Of a DNA stretch of 64,000 nucleotides, positions 26,636 through 41,683 are shown in pieces. The stretch comes from Daucus carota subsp. sativus. Taxonomy: Eukaryota; Streptophyta; Magnoliopsida; Apiales; Apiaceae. Position 1 is the stretch's first letter, and the number at the start of each line of letters is the position of its first letter. The DNA is taken from contig NC_030384.2 of assembly GCF_001625215.2 (NCBI RefSeq), positions 30,120,527 through 30,184,526 of the forward strand. Reading direction: 5' to 3'. Under the pieces are notes generated by a model, which saw only the letters and a list, made by a program, of their open reading frames with translations, made no database searches and was not told the DNA's origin. A program made the translations under genes and the position numbers.

Positions 26636-29600
26636 TCAAAACTTCCGCGGCGGTAGCAATGGCTCCAAATTCGGGTTCGTCTCTTTAGAGATGGGAACAT
26701 GTTTATAACCCGACTCCAATTCGCTTGTTGTAAAGTCCTCTGCCCTCGGTTTTAGAACTCTTTGGAAAAGATTTGGCCTATAATCTGATTCCAACTCTGG
26801 TGACTTCCCTGATGCACTCAAACTCTGTACATGTTGAAGGCAAGTTTGAACTGCATCATGCACTCTCACAAAGTACCACTCTTTACCGATAAGATCCACG
26901 ACACTGGATCTTGTTAGGGACAACAAAACATCCCGGTTAGGGTTGGAAATGGCTAGCTGCAGTAAAATCCAACATTTTAGTTAATTTAAAACAAAGCTCT
27001 TGGAGGGAATATAGATTACATGGGAAGATTAAAACCTGCTCTTCTTTAGCAAGAGGGAAGTATCACCTGGATGTTTCTTGACTTGTATTCTATATATAAG
27101 TCCTTTAAAGCTTGGATGGCACTGGAGTCTATATATGTGACAGCTGAAATAACACATAAACAATGCAAGTCAGGTTGAAGTCTGAATTAAGGTGCACCAC
27201 AAGGACATCATATCCTCTCTATGTAAGAATGGGGAGAAGCATAACTATCTATCGTATGATTCTCGCACATCGATGTGTTATGCACTTAATACTTTTGACC
27301 TTATGTCAGCAAAATGATTAATTTTTTGAGCTCCCTTAATATTATCTGATCCATTACCAATTTCTTTATCGAAAAGTGAATAAATCTACAGGTTCTGTCT
27401 CGTCTACTCATTCAGTGAATATACCTTTGGTCTCGTCTACTCATTCAGAGAATATATACCTTTTGTTTCATCTATCATTCTGATATTTTAAAACTTATGA
27501 CTGATCAGAGAGGTACACCTTCCTAGATAAGATGCTCGTGAAAATCCTTCCACAATGTTGTTAGGAAGGATCGGAGGGGAGAAAGAGGGATAAATTTTAT
27601 GAAGATAACTGGATACGAAGAATGTAAGACATGAACCAAGGTGAGAAGGAATGAGTTGAAGTATAAAGAAGATGTTAGTTCTTGGAATTCAAGTTCCAGA
27701 ACGGTTTAAGCTTTCTTTTGTTAGAAGGAAAATGAAGATTATCCAAGATGCTATACTGTCCTAAATTTCATTTTGTTACAATTGTGGAAGCTTTATGACG
27801 ATTGACGGCTGTGTCTCCATAGAATAAAGTCTGAAGTAAAGCCTAAAAGGCATAGAACTAAAACTGAAAAGATGAACATTGACAATTTACTGGAGGGTCA
27901 TTCAGGCAATACTAACCCAAAAGTAGGACCCGGGGAAGTACCGTATGGCAGTTAATGACCTTGCCATTAGCTGTATACTAAGTCTATAATCTTGCCATTA
28001 GCTGTCCCCAGTAATTGTATTTACAACTAAGCTATGCACAATACTAGAAAATGTAGGCTGTTTGTTTAACACAGAAGTGGAGAAGATGATAACTCTTAAG
28101 TTGATCCATTTTTCTATTTTATTCTACTGCAGATAATGGTGGATTTTATAATGAGAACTATGATATGACAAGTTGGGAAATGGATATGTAATATAATATA
28201 GATGGTTGATATGCAGTCAAAAACATGCACTCTCAAGAGATTCTGATAAAGATTATATAGAAATAAATACTTACGTGCCATCTCCAATATGACAAAGTAT
28301 ACTCTCTCCAATTCTGGACCACGTCTTGTAGGTTCGTCAATCTCAAGTTCGTACTCCCGCAGCCTGAAAGTAGAGTGACAAAAGACTTAACTCTACATTC
28401 TAACTGGTAGATCCAGGAGACAATATTCGTTTAAGAAGTTAAATACAATTTAGAAGTATAATTTATCTGGTGTTCCTGTTGTAGCCACACCAATGGTCAC
28501 CTGTCTTTTATGTAACTTATATTGGCAAAATAAATAGGCGCATCGATTCGAACAACCACAATGCCACTGTATCTATATGCTTCTGGATACTGCCGAATGT
28601 TTCTATACACAGTGGTACCTGGAAGGCGCCCCAAGACAGCTGCAAATATGAACAAATGGTGTATAAGGAGAGTATTATCAGGTAAAACCCTTAAATAAAA
28701 TCAATAAAATTAATGAAAGGAAAAAATTCAAATTCAATATATATGTGTGTGTGTGTCTCTGTGTGTGTGTGTGTGTGATTAGATACAACTTTTTTTAAGT
28801 TTCTCTTTAACATTTGGCAACATTCCTAATTACAAGCAATTGCCTGTTTCTCATTTAGGGACGTGACAAAATGTGAAAGTGGACTCACTCAAGCAGGAAG
28901 TATAATTTAGTCTACCATGTCAGAACCTAAGAGTTGAAGTTAGGATGTAGCTTAAAGTCGATGCTGATCTATGAGTTGAGCTATATTAAGAAACCTTATT
29001 ATAACGTCTTAAGCAAATATTCACAGTCAGAGATTAGAATAAGGCTGAAAATGACTCTCTAAGCAAACTGAGAACACCTGGACAAAGTGAAATTTGAAAG
29101 ACCTTTTTACTGTTCTTTGTGATTTACAGCAAGAGAAAGTGGGAACTTACTTCCCAGTACAAAAATGAGAGCTGGCACATTTTTTATTGCCAAAGACCTA
29201 ATGTATGTGGTTGCCTGAGTCAGAATTCAATATCATAAAGTACGTCGTGAGAATGGATTCTCATATTAGGAAGTTCAAAAAATGAAAGTTGACACCGCTG
29301 AGCCGGAAAGAGTAAAATACTAAAATCTATGGATAAATAATGAGGTGGAGGTAAAGAATTTGAGTTTGGGCATGGGCTGATTGATGAATAAAAGATAATG
29401 ATATTGAGGGCAATGATGAAATTTAACATATTCCATTTCTAATTATTAAAAGTACCTAAATACAGTCAGAGACAATAAGTGACCTTTTTATGTTATTTTG
29501 TATAGGGGAAATTAAAAATTTAGACGGTCATCTAAAAAAGAGAATCGCTTACCAATATGAGGATTGGCTGATTCATGGATTACAAAAGCGAGAGAGAAAC

Positions 29601-32600
29601 CAACCTAGAAACAAAAACTAGAAACACTTAATAAGATGTGTTTATCCATTATAAAATTAGAACTCAGATAGTGAAAAAAAAAATCAAAAGAAAAACAGTT
29701 AATGCACAGGTAAGTATTAGTAGAAATAGTATCTTCAGTTCAACACAATTAACACAAACAGCTTTCCAAAATAACATAATAATTGTTGACTCTGTTGCAT
29801 AATCGGACCTTGCAAAAGGGAAACCACAGTATCTACAAAAAAATGTTAAAAAGTACTCAATAGAAGATGAGTACTAATAAATGTCTTGCATGACATATTC
29901 TGCCTCGAGTAATCAATAGAAGATGTAAATTCAGTGACTCTAATGTTAGTGCCCTAAAACAAAAAATCAGAAACTAATAAATGTCTTGCATGCCTCACGT
30001 TGAAATACACAAGTCAACATTGTTTAGCAGCAGATCTAGTGGCAGTATATTGGTAAACTACTCAAAAGTTACAAATTCACAAATATAGAAGTAGGGAAAT
30101 ATATTGCTTACCAATAGAGAAATGATTTTATCTAGAGCTAAAACATGGACGGTAAAATAGATATTTTCTGACTTCTGTACTTCCTTAATTATACCTTCCC
30201 TCATATTTTCCTTTTGTTAGGTCACATTTATATATTTAATTGTGGACATTTTCCACTTTGCCCCTTCAAGTCTGGCATAGAAAGACTTTGCACTCGTATA
30301 TCTCCTTTACTCCTGAAATATGTGCAATTTGCATATATACCTTCAACAATATCTCCATGTTTACTTGTTTGATTAGATTTTGTTAATTATTTTGGTTATG
30401 TAGACTCTGTTGCTGATTACTTGTAGGAAAGAAACTGCTAAATCTTGAAGTGAAATTTGCTAGAAGTAACAATGCAGTCTAGGAAGCTGAGCGACAGGAA
30501 AAGCCATTTAGGAATCCAAACAGCTCTGACACAAGCAAGGACTAAAGAAATCCTCACAACTATTATTGAATACTTTCCCGCTTTGCAGTTTCCTCGTTGC
30601 ATCAACAGTAATTTAATTTATCAAAGCAAGGGGTAATAAACCATTGAACTATTGAAGGTAATTGGTAATACACTTCCCACATAATTCCATCATCTGTTAT
30701 ACAAAGTTTTATATGCCATTTATTAGTTAAGATAGCTTGTTCTCAAATTTTATTAGTTATAAATTATAATAGCTTGTTCACAAATATTCAATTTTTGTAT
30801 CTAAAAATCTCATGTGCAGACAGTCTAATATATCATAACATGAAATATTAGTTGTTCAACTAGTAGTTCCATATATTAGTCATTATGTTTATTAAGAATG
30901 TGTTGCGCTTGAAAACCCAAACAAGATAATATGAGCAACGAGCTATTGCTCATTGAGTTCATAAAGTGTGTGAACATGGTATTAGCATAATACTTTCACT
31001 TACCCCAACAAGAACTCCAATCTCTATCCCAAGAAACAAGGTCGTCAAACTAGTAATGGTCCACAGTAGAAAATCTTTTTTATCAACACGCCACAAGAAT
31101 ATAGCCTCATCATAATCCACCTAAAAAATAAACAGTTAATACCAAAATCTTTAGTTGTGAGCCAGCAGTAATTCAATACATAATGCTCTAAATTATCTCA
31201 ATGTCAATGAGTGTAGCAACACTACATTGGTGATGCAGAGGATGTCAGTAGTAAAGCACTTGAACTTGATATATATTATAAGAAAGATTGATAATATTAC
31301 TTTGTCAGCTCTTGTATTGGGCAACCAAAGACCGGCTCTAAAATCGATTATAACTACAAAGCTTCACACAAAATTAAACATTCTCGGATTTGATTTGATT
31401 TTGGCCATAACTAGATTGTAGGATTACAAAAGTAACCATTTCTGTGCCCAACAAACCATATAGAACTTGTATCTTATCTGATGGGAGAATCAGACGTTTA
31501 TGTCATTTTTCATTATTATACAGAGATATATATATATATTCATGCGTGTCTGCTATATACAATCAAATACGGTACAATGCACATCTGATCAAAGAAACAT
31601 ATTGCTGACTATATGAAAAACTCACAGATTTAAAACTTTATATATAAAAGATGAAATAATATTTGGATATTAATAAGTATCTAGAGGTCCATCTCCATTA
31701 CAGTTTGCTTATAACTGATATTTTATTACTTGAAGCATAAGACCGCAACGGATGTTAAACTTCCTTGCCCACTGTGTCCCACATCTATATTAAACCTGAG
31801 TTCTAAGGGCTCGTTTGGTACGCTGTAACCCAACGCAGTAACCTACAGTTCCATGGAACTCATCTGAGTGCCGGTGTTTGGTTGTATGATATTAAAAGTG
31901 AGCAAAGTAACTTACACTTCCATGTAACTTCAACTTCCTGCAAAACGGTGTAACCTAGTTACACAGCTAATGTGTGGTTTTTCTAGGTTACATAGCTGTT
32001 TACATTTTTTCATTATTATTATATTACAATTTTACTTATTTAATCATGACCAAATCCAAAATTAAATTATAAATAAATATCATATCATAATTGTTTATTT
32101 AATAATATATTGTTTTTTATTTAGGATTTACTCATATCACATATATCAATAATTATAGAAAAGATATCTTTTTCTTAATAATATTTACTATATATTACTA
32201 TATATGTTTATTTTATATAAAAATTTATCCATCTTAAAATATTTTTATTTATTTTTCTTCTTAAATTATGAAACATAAATTTTGTTCTATATTTTAATTA
32301 TTTTTATTTAGATATTACTAATATTATATTAATATATCATCTCATCTAAATAATTTTTTTATATTTTTAAATATCATGTTTTTTTCTTTTTTTATATTAG
32401 GTTAAAATTCTTATTATTTAATGTTAATAATACATATTATATCATTTTTATTTATTTATTTATATATTTATAATATATTAATCTGATATTATCTAAATTA
32501 TTAAAACTATATAGTCACAGATGTGATATGCAGTACAACCAAACACTGTATTTTTTAGTTACACCGCAACCACACGTTGGAACCTACTTCCAAGTAAATG

Positions 32601-33893
32601 TGGGTTCCTATGTAACCAAGAATCCTGCTAAACAAACAAGGCCTAAATGTTACTTTCGAAGAAGCCTAAGAGAAGGCATGTGCTTGTGAGCATATAAAAC
32701 TCTGCAATTGACCATCATCAGAGTAACAAATAAAAACATCTTAAACGAGGCAGCATTTGTACAAGTAATATATAGATCTATACAGGATAACATTGATTTA
32801 TTACTTTCTTTGAATTACTAAGCTCTGAATGCAGTAAATTTTAAAACTAAAGTCTAAAGCTAAATAGAAAAGATTGAGTTTTAAGAAGGCCAATGCAATG
32901 GTATACTTAAACTAAAAGATGTAATTATTCACAGCAAAGTGTCTGGTGCTTTTTACTTGTACCAACTATACCTTAAGTCACATGTAATAGAAAATATCAA
33001 ATAATTAAATGATATTGTTGTACATTGCATATATGTATCATTCGAGATATGTAAATAAAAGCCACATGATTGAGTTCGGAATGCACTACACAGTTCAATA
33101 CTATTAAAATTTATTTTAATTTTGATTCCTTAGAGCAAGTCCAACCGTGTCCTAGCAAATGCCTTATAAATATAATAAAATATTGTGTCCTAGTGACTTA
33201 GGACATCATCTTAATGTATCAAGTCCAACAACATGCCTTATTATTGTGCCTTATTATTAAAATAATAATATATATTTGAATTGTTATTGGAGGGAAATGA
33301 AAAGGAGGGAGGAGAGAGATATAGTGGAATGATATGAAACTATTTTTTTATTGATAGGGCATGCCTAGTGGTGCCTCAAAAATAAGGCACTTGTTACATG
33401 TCCTAGTGTTTTAAGGCACCACTAGGACATTGTTGGAGCATTGATTTGTTTCACGTGCCTTAAATTTTGATTTAGGACATCAATATAGGGCACCCTTGGA
33501 CTTGCTCTTACTAGTGGATAAATTTCAAATATGCACGTATATAATTTATTATCAATAATGCTTGTATACTGATACTCAAAGATCCCTGATTTTGCCTGCT
33601 GATAGAAGGGTGTACATCCTACAAAATGTTTCTAAATAAAATTATAGATATATTATTACGAATGGATATTCTTTGGACTAACTATATAGAGCAATTTTGA
33701 TAAAGAACCAAAGTAATCAACATATCAAAAAGGAAACAATAACTCACCAGGCCAACTACAGCAGATATAACAATAGCAGCAAGAGCACACTGCAAACAGA
33801 TCAAACACAAACCAAAGGGCCATCGTAAGTAAAATGGCATTGTGGTGATTGAAAGTTTCTCAGGACTTTTCAGGTACAACCTTAAATGATATG

Positions 33894-33953
<60 letters not shown>

Positions 33954-36900
33954 TACACACACACATAAAGTTCTATGGAGTCCACCATTTTATTGGAGTC
34001 CTCGGAGTACATTTATGTTCTGCAAATAAAATATCTTGTATAATCTATTATCTTGCAAAACATGTTTCAGAAATATCATTACTTTAATAAAATCTTACAA
34101 ATCTCATAAATTTACAAGTACAATATGTATGTTCTGCGACATGAACATGTATATTCTGCAAACTAAGCATGTTTTATAGAATAATATATATTGCAATGTT
34201 CTACTTGTAAAATGTATGGGATCCGCACGATTTTCAATAAAATAGTGATGTTTGGAGAACATCATCCAAAACATAATATGTTTTGCAATATTTTAAGCTA
34301 TATTTTACTTGCAGAACATATATGGACTTCAAGGACTCCGATGAAACAGTCAACATATGTTGGGTTTGGCTCTTTTGCCGAACAACTCCAAAATAAATTA
34401 AATACATAAATTAATGTATTTGTAAGTTACGTTTCTGTATTTATGTGTATTAATTATATTTAATATGTGATAAAGTGTATTAGGCAGTTATCTTTCATGG
34501 GGTGGAGGAGGTGGAGGAATTGCCTATATATTGAGGATCATATCCTACTGGAAAAGCACCGAAGAAGATGAATAAGCTTGTTCAATCCACAATCCGGAAC
34601 CCCATATATATTTATCTTATATTTTTCTAATGTAGTTTGTTTCTTTTATAGGCCTCTATATCCTCTGTGTGTGTGTGTGTGTGGAGAGAGAGAGACAAAC
34701 TTTTGCACTACAAATTAAATCTTAAATCATCTGGACATCATCTGTTACAAAACAATCTAAGGATAACAATGTCACCAAAAAACCATACCTGAGGTATGTA
34801 CTCAAATATTGGAGTCATAAAGAGAAGAGCACAACACATTATGATCCCCATCAAGATTCCAGATAAGCCAGTTTTTGCTCCACTTTCATGATTGACAGCT
34901 GATCTAGAAAAGGAGCCTGCATGACACATTCATAGTAGTTCCTTAGGAAAAAACTCAAGTAAACTTACCATAGAGGGATTCTGAATTTTTTATGCCCACT
35001 ACAATCATGAAAAGAGACTTCTTTTTGTTCAAGTCCAGATTCTGAACACAACTTTGCTTTTTTTGAGAACAAAATCTCACCTGTTGTAGGATATGCTGAA
35101 AACATTGAACCAAGGATATTTGCCACACCAAGACCAAACAACTGGAGAATACAACAGTAACTATTTCAGTGTAGACTTCTTGCCTTTAAGATACTAGAAT
35201 AAAGATACATTAAAGAACTATACCATGTGACACATCACGTCCTATTTCTAATCAATATGGTCATTTATTAAGTGTGCCACAAATTCATACCAAATCAACT
35301 ATACAGTGACAGACTCAATGTCAAGTTGCTACAACATACAAATTAAGTCCAAATTCCAATGCTTCGGTATACCACAAATTTTAAATTGTTGATAAGCACC
35401 ATCAATAACAAGAATACTATACGCAAAATATAAATCCAATACCCCTACATGAAAGAGAGATGTTTTTCATAACCGTTCCAGCTCTAGATGAAACGGACAC
35501 ATAATTTGTTAAATGAATCACATTAACACAACTTAGGTCACGAGACAACCTGGAACTTATTTATCTCATTTTAAAAATGTGGAAGCCAAAACTATATCGC
35601 AGGTGAACATAAAAAAGAAAATAAACTATAATCTGAATTTAAAAAAATCTCTGTATTTTAATTTTCAGTTAATTAATAAAAGTATCTGGTCCCAAGGCTA
35701 TTATTTATAGACGTTGTTTTGTTTAGTCTCCATTCTCCAAAACAAGCTGTAATGAGCATATATCCTGGTAGCCAGTTTTAATTTAGTGAAAATGTCCAAG
35801 TAAAATGATATTCGCATGTTTGACAAGTATCTTTATGACATATAAAAATACTGATAATTAAGCATTATAAAAACCTTCAAAATAAAATAAATATGCCTTC
35901 TTGCTAAGCATACCTCTTGATTAGAATCCAATTCATAACCGTTCTTTGCCGCTAGGGCCTTAGCAATTCCGACAGACTCCTGAAGTAAAAACAAAACATG
36001 GTAGAAATTATCATTATTACCCTAATCAAAAACAGTTATTGCATCCCGTGAAAAATGATAAGATCGTCCTCTTACCAATATAGCCACCCCAGTAATGAGC
36101 ATTGCAGTCGGGATTAGAGACTTGGCATGGCCAAGACCTTTAGGAATAGAAAATTCCGGGAGGCCCTGGGGTATGTTTCCCACCTAAAACATATAGAACC
36201 AAATTTCTAGTAAGATCTTTTAAAATATTAATTTAGTAATATTAGACTTATTCCATTCAAATAGGTCTTCTTATGCAATCACTTTTGTACAGATATCACA
36301 TTTCATCATCCATATAATGGTTTATGAGGATATATATGTTACACCATATTTGAGTAGCAACAATGTACTAGGTTCAGTTAAACCTTATAATCCAGTACTT
36401 CTATGTAGGAAGACATCATACAATGTATACTCTAAAACTTACGGGCGAGTATGATAATAAAGGATATAATATGAGGAGACGAACATTAGTAATGACTGGC
36501 ATTAGTTGACTAATGTATCTAACAAACACGCGCGGCGCACGCGCGCACTCTTCATATTTGCATTTAAGTAGGTTGATTGCCACAATAGCAAGTGACCAAT
36601 GTTCTTGTTGGAAGCCCTTTCCCATATTAGAATTAGATAAGGAAATGAAGTTTCAACATGTTGTAAACAGAATCTCTGACAGTTTGCACATGCTGTCATC
36701 ATAAAGAATAAACATAAGTATGAGCTACAAGTGAGAAGTGCCTTCAGATTCTCTGTGTTTTACTCTGTGAAGATAAAAGGGGTGGGGTTAGAATGAAGAT
36801 GGTGGAGTGCACTAAAAAGAGAACAAGAAGATCCTTGGGTCAAAAATCTATGGAACAACCATAACCTATTCATATCATAAGCATAAATGATGTATGATTT

Positions 36901-39900
36901 GATTAAAAAGGAATCCCTTAATATTTTATTTATATGAAAGGAAATCTCTCACACGTTATTTCAACCTAAACTAATTCCTCGTATAAATTGCCCCTGTATC
37001 GCTTCCTGTTCCGCCTGCAATTCTCTTGCCTGGCATTTGATCAGATTTAGGTTAAGTCTGGAAATGCCCCTGGTTTAATGGCTTCACAAGGACCCCTCTA
37101 ACTTAAATACTTCCCCTTATTTATGTTACTTTGTTCTGGTACAAGTGCACGAGAACCAACAAACTTAGCCATACAATTTTACTCCCACATGAACGTGTAA
37201 AGGTATGGTTCACCAGTCAAAGTAGACGTAGCCATAATAACATGATTCCATGTAAAGGTCAATAGGTAGGTTGCCCCATTCAAAGTTATTACACAGGTAA
37301 TCTTCACAGGTTAAATTATAGCAGGACCCCTTTAGAGACGAGCAGAAACAGTTCAGTAACTACATAGATAGTCATGACTTGCAGATAGTGACATGCTGAT
37401 TTTTATACAAATAATCGTTAAGATAAAAGATCTCTGGGTAGCAAAAAGATTTTATGAATATTCTTGAGGACCCTCAATTTCATTTTCAATACTATAAAAA
37501 CACTAAGCTACATTGAGGTGTTTGTTTGGTACTAGTAAAATCAGAAATGCTGAATGGGACCGTATTTTCAGCTCTCAAGCAAATTGTAACGTAGCATGAA
37601 GCTCTGTAACTGCACAGCAATCAAGTTCTCAACCTTTTCTAAACCACCTGAACCCTTAACTCAGTCAGCCACAAACAACTGATATTTAAACAAGGTAGGA
37701 ACTACTTCTTATATTTTAAGATGATAACCTACAGTTATAATTGGTTTAGTCTTGTCATTACATAAATTTGAAGCATTAAGCTGAATATAAATATGTTTGT
37801 TTTGTATGTCTAGCAGTTCAGTGATAGCAGGATAATGATCATATTCTCACCAAAGAAATAGAAGATGGGTGAAATATTTTCGCAAAAGTTGTACCCACTA
37901 CAACTGCCGTAAGAGGACCAGCAGCTCGCAAAAACCGCATGTTTTTCCTTGTCTTTCCCTGTTTCTCAACTTCTTAGTGACTAATATGATTTGAAAATAT
38001 ACATCAATTTGTTCATAAATGATGACATCATACCAGGTGCTTCATAATCAGCAGAATTGCAAGAATAAAGGATCCCATTATGAAAGGTTGCCATAGGAAC
38101 TACAAAAGAAAATAGGAGCAAATGGTCAAACTAAAAAGATGAAACTGCAGGGTGCGACTATTGTCACATGTAATTAAGGCCAGTTAATGTCAACAATAGA
38201 GAAAAATGATATGAAGGAGATGCCAACTTTCAACTTCATCTATGGAGATGCAGCTAACTAATTTTGCGTAAGAACCTGTAAGATAGTTAGATGGGATGGC
38301 AAGCCCAAGTTTTTGTATGCAGGACAAAAGCACCAAAGATAAAAGTAACATCACTTCAAAAATAAATGCAACTGTTGAGATGCATATGATTTAGGATTAA
38401 TACGTAAAGTGAAGAATGCAGTATGGAGCTAACTATGGATACTGCCACTCTGCCAGGCCAGAATTTGGCCTACATGTGTATACACGTGCAAGTGTATTTT
38501 CAGGGTAAATACTTATCCTTTAAGTTTTATAACCCAATCTGAAGCATTTATATATGATAAAAAAAAATATTTAGGTATATATCCAATTTAGAAGGTTGCT
38601 TTGAGAATATCTAATTTAAACACACATATATACTCATACAAACTGTATATATTGCTATATTAATTGGGAAGTTTTATAAATTAAAGGTTGTTAGTGAAAG
38701 AAGTAGAGTAGTGTCACCTAGAGGTAAGGATATTAAATACTCTAACATGTTTTCTTTTATTAAATTTTAAACAGCATTAACGGATACTTACGAAAATGAG
38801 GGCACTGATTAGAATATGCTGTTGAAGAAGATACTAGCATCAGCGGTCTACAAGTTAATGATCAGATATGGACTATATAGTATGCTCTAATAAAATAATA
38901 ATTTTCAAGACCGTGTGTACCAAATGTTTAAACTAAACAATTATACCCCAATATAGTAGACAAGAGTGATAAGATGCAGATAAATTGGCTCGAGATTAAG
39001 TAACAGCATCAGGCAAGGGCGTACCTTGTCAAATCCATTAATTATACTAGTAACCACCGGAATAATTTTGCTACTTCCATCAACATCATATCCCAGAAAA
39101 TATTTCGCTTGAGATAGAGCAATTACGATAGCTGAAGAAGTTGTAAATCCAGAAATCACAGAGTGGCTGATGAAGCGGATTAGCCATCCAAGCCTGATAA
39201 AGGAATCTATAGGTTCAGATATAGGTACAGAACAGATAAAACTTGAATTGAAGAGTAATCTTGCTTGTTTCAAAATGCAAGACATTGGCTTGCAGGGTCT
39301 ATTGCAGACCATTCCATAGCCATAAGAGAGACAGAGATGGGCTATAAAGCATTTTAACTTGGCAATAACATGTATTATATACTCCAGCGTAATAGTATTA
39401 AGGTAAATAAGTAAATATTAAGGGTCAGGCTCAAGAAAGAGAAGAACTAGAAATATACTGCTAAGAACTGATAGTACAAACAGTTGAACTGCATCAGACA
39501 TGTGACTATAACATCAAGTATGATGATATCATAGATGTTTTAGAATTCAACCTGTTTATAAACAATGTTTTATCCATACATGTCAAACGATTTTAAGGAC
39601 TGGTTCACCAAAATCATTAATGAGACACAAGAGTAAAATCCAAAAGCCAATGAGAAAGCATAAATAAGTTCAAGTACCTAAGCAGCCCCATTATGCACTC
39701 CATAATTCCCACCATGAGCGCCAATAATATAGCAAGTTCGGTGTACATGTCATCTGAAGGATCAACTATACTTCCTAATACATTTGACACCAGCAGTGAA
39801 ACCAATGCTACAGGACCAATTGCAAGCTGACGAGATGACCCAAATATGGCATATACGAATATAGGCACAAATCCAGAATCTGTATAGTGGATCCAAATAC

Positions 39901-41683
39901 TTAAATAAGTTGCAAATCGCAAAAAAAAAAAAAAGAGAGAGGGCAAAATACCATTCATCATAAAAATTTAATTAGTGACCATTGCTGTAGTTGATTGCCA
40001 AGCATGAAGCATCATAAAACAAGGACACAGACATCAATAAAATAAAACTAATAATAATTTCAATAACTGAAAAATATCTAGAAAAACACGAGGCTGCGAA
40101 AGTTCCTTCGAGTCGCAAAATCTATAAGATGATCAACAATGATCATGTCTCTACATAAGAAGATGGGAGCGTGATATAGTGAAACAAAATTGCATATTAA
40201 TCAGATAATTAACTTACAGAGTCCATAGATTGGATGAAGCCCAGCTAGCTTTGCATAAGACATTGACTGGTCACAGAACAAAAGTCAAAAACACTGAGTA
40301 CAGAACACCAAAAAAGGTCTAGCAGTATGATTTAAAATAAAAATCAAGGCCAGCCTTAATAGTCATATTATCTAGACATAAGCCACTGAAGTACCGCAAA
40401 ATATAAATATATTTTCAACAGAATTTCTACAGAGAAAATGTTCAATTAGATGTAACTTTTAACTATACAGGAAAAGAGAAGTACGTTTAATATAGTATAA
40501 TGCACAATCAGGGAATATTTAAGCACAAAAAGGATGTGTAAAAAGGCAGGTAACATAATAAACTTGTATGATAAAGGAGATATGGATATTAATCCTAAAA
40601 GATGAAAGCATTTAGGAAATGTAGGCCCCGTCCAACAACATATGAAATTTCACCCAATTTACGTATGCATTATTTATCATTTATTTTAGAAACTCCCAAA
40701 TTAAGTTAATAAAACAAAGTCTACAGTGCAAATCCACTAGCCGAAAGTAGAATAAAGCAAAAAATTGTACAAAATCACTAACTAAACAACACACACCAAT
40801 CTTAACTAGTACGCAGAATAAAAAGCATTTATCATTGCAATTAGACTTAACAGAATTGCAGTTAGACTTAACAGAATAGCTGAACTTACACCTAACCTCA
40901 ATCTACAATTTACCACTTATTCAAGCATAGAGATAAGCGAATACAAAACAAAGTAAGAGCTAGATCATATGAATATTGTCGACTGATTATTGAATTGTCT
41001 AGATACAGACACACCTATATATGTGTCCGAAACTTGTTTTGTTTACATCTTACACGTAATTCACAATACGAGCTAGTGTTTCGGGGAAATGAAATACAAC
41101 AAATAGTAGAAACTCGAATAATGCACAACAGAAATCGGTGCACACACATGATCAATTCACTTTTGACTTCAAACATAAAATTGATCAATTCCAAAACGAA
41201 CTACGATCTAAAGCCTCAGTAAATTAACACAAGAAACAGTAAAAACTGGAGCCTGATACAACACATAAATCTGTGCACACAAAGCACACATACATAATCG
41301 AGTTACTTCCACAAGCGTAATAATCAAGCCGATAAAAAAACTAAACAGTCAGCTGACAACATAAATTCGAACACATACAGAGAGAGAATCACCTGAGGAA
41401 CAAGCATAACACCAACAGTAACACCAGCCATAAGATCAGCCTGCAAATACTCACTCCAATTATAAATCCTCATCCACCTATAACACGGCACGAACATCTC
41501 AATCCACTCATCGCGCGTCTTCTGCTTCATCCTGGCCGTCCATTTCGACACCGCCGCCGACAATTGCGACGGCGACGAGGACGGAGTCGACGTAGAAGGA
41601 TGTTCCAACGGAATGATCTTGATGGAGCGGTGCGGCATCGCAGTGAGATTAGGAATGCTGGAAGAGGCGTAGGTTAGCTCCAT
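26636..41683 (-). CDS. SULTR4: Sulfate transporter of the SULTR4 (vacuolar) class
   Basis: Seventeen minus-strand exons: 41683-41393, 40266-40218, 39879-39678, 39193-39025, 38099-38034, 37958-37851, 36183-36076, 35979-35914, 35141-35081, 34916-34789, 33789-33748, 31120-31004, 29604-29553, 28639-28501, 28363-28275, 27143-27067 and 26956-26636. All introns are GT-AG and the frame is continuous, giving 694 residues. Recognised in order: a polar N-terminus, [59 protein letters not shown] in the multi-helix SLC26-type transport region, then a C-terminal STAS domain (about residues 500-640) with [14 protein letters not shown]. The closest class is SULTR4, known in Arabidopsis to export sulfate from the vacuole across the tonoplast. 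ATG 41683 is the start: the frame extends upstream only through GTG, not ATG. Three repeats of MITE type and an (AT)n tract expand its introns. A short upstream ORF overlaps the start. Confidence 0.95.
31807..32643. mobile_element. MITE-like element with TAA duplication in SULTR4 intron 11
   Basis: The 837-bp element begins GGGCTCGTTTGG and ends CAAACAAGGCC, imperfect inverted ends, flanked by TAA at 31804-31806 and 32644-32646. Subterminal parts also match in inverted form (GGTTACA and the CCAAACAC / GTTTGGTTG pair). The middle is extremely AT-rich, with no ORF. Ends and duplication fit a Tourist/PIF-type element. Confidence 0.6.
33133..33507. mobile_element. Tourist-like MITE in SULTR4 intron 11
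   Basis: The 375-bp element starts GAGCAAGTCCAA and ends TTGGACTTGCTC, a perfect 12-bp inverted repeat, with TTA at 33130-33132 and 33508-33510. Inner TAGGACA / TGTCCTA motifs recur in both orientations. There is no ORF. The TTA duplication and GAGCA-type terminus place it with PIF/Harbinger MITEs. Confidence 0.82.
33899..33949. repeat. (AT)n microsatellite in SULTR4 intron 10
   Basis: About 25 uninterrupted AT units, followed by a short (AC)n run. It is a likely length polymorphism and a possible cruciform or assembly-error site. Confidence 0.95.
33994..34340. repeat. Inverted-repeat element in SULTR4 intron 10
   Basis: Arms at 33994-34030 and 34304-34340 match in inverted orientation at about 31 of 37 positions (cores GGAGTCC and ATGTTCTGCAA). 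The motif ATGTTCTGC or its complement GCAGAACAT recurs inside. It is MITE-like, but outer ends and a target duplication were not resolved. Confidence 0.55.

Noticed and set aside
33682..33966. 94-codon ORF with a poly-Ile-Tyr run
   Set aside because: It is made by the (AT)n tract plus SULTR4 exon 11 read through its intron borders.
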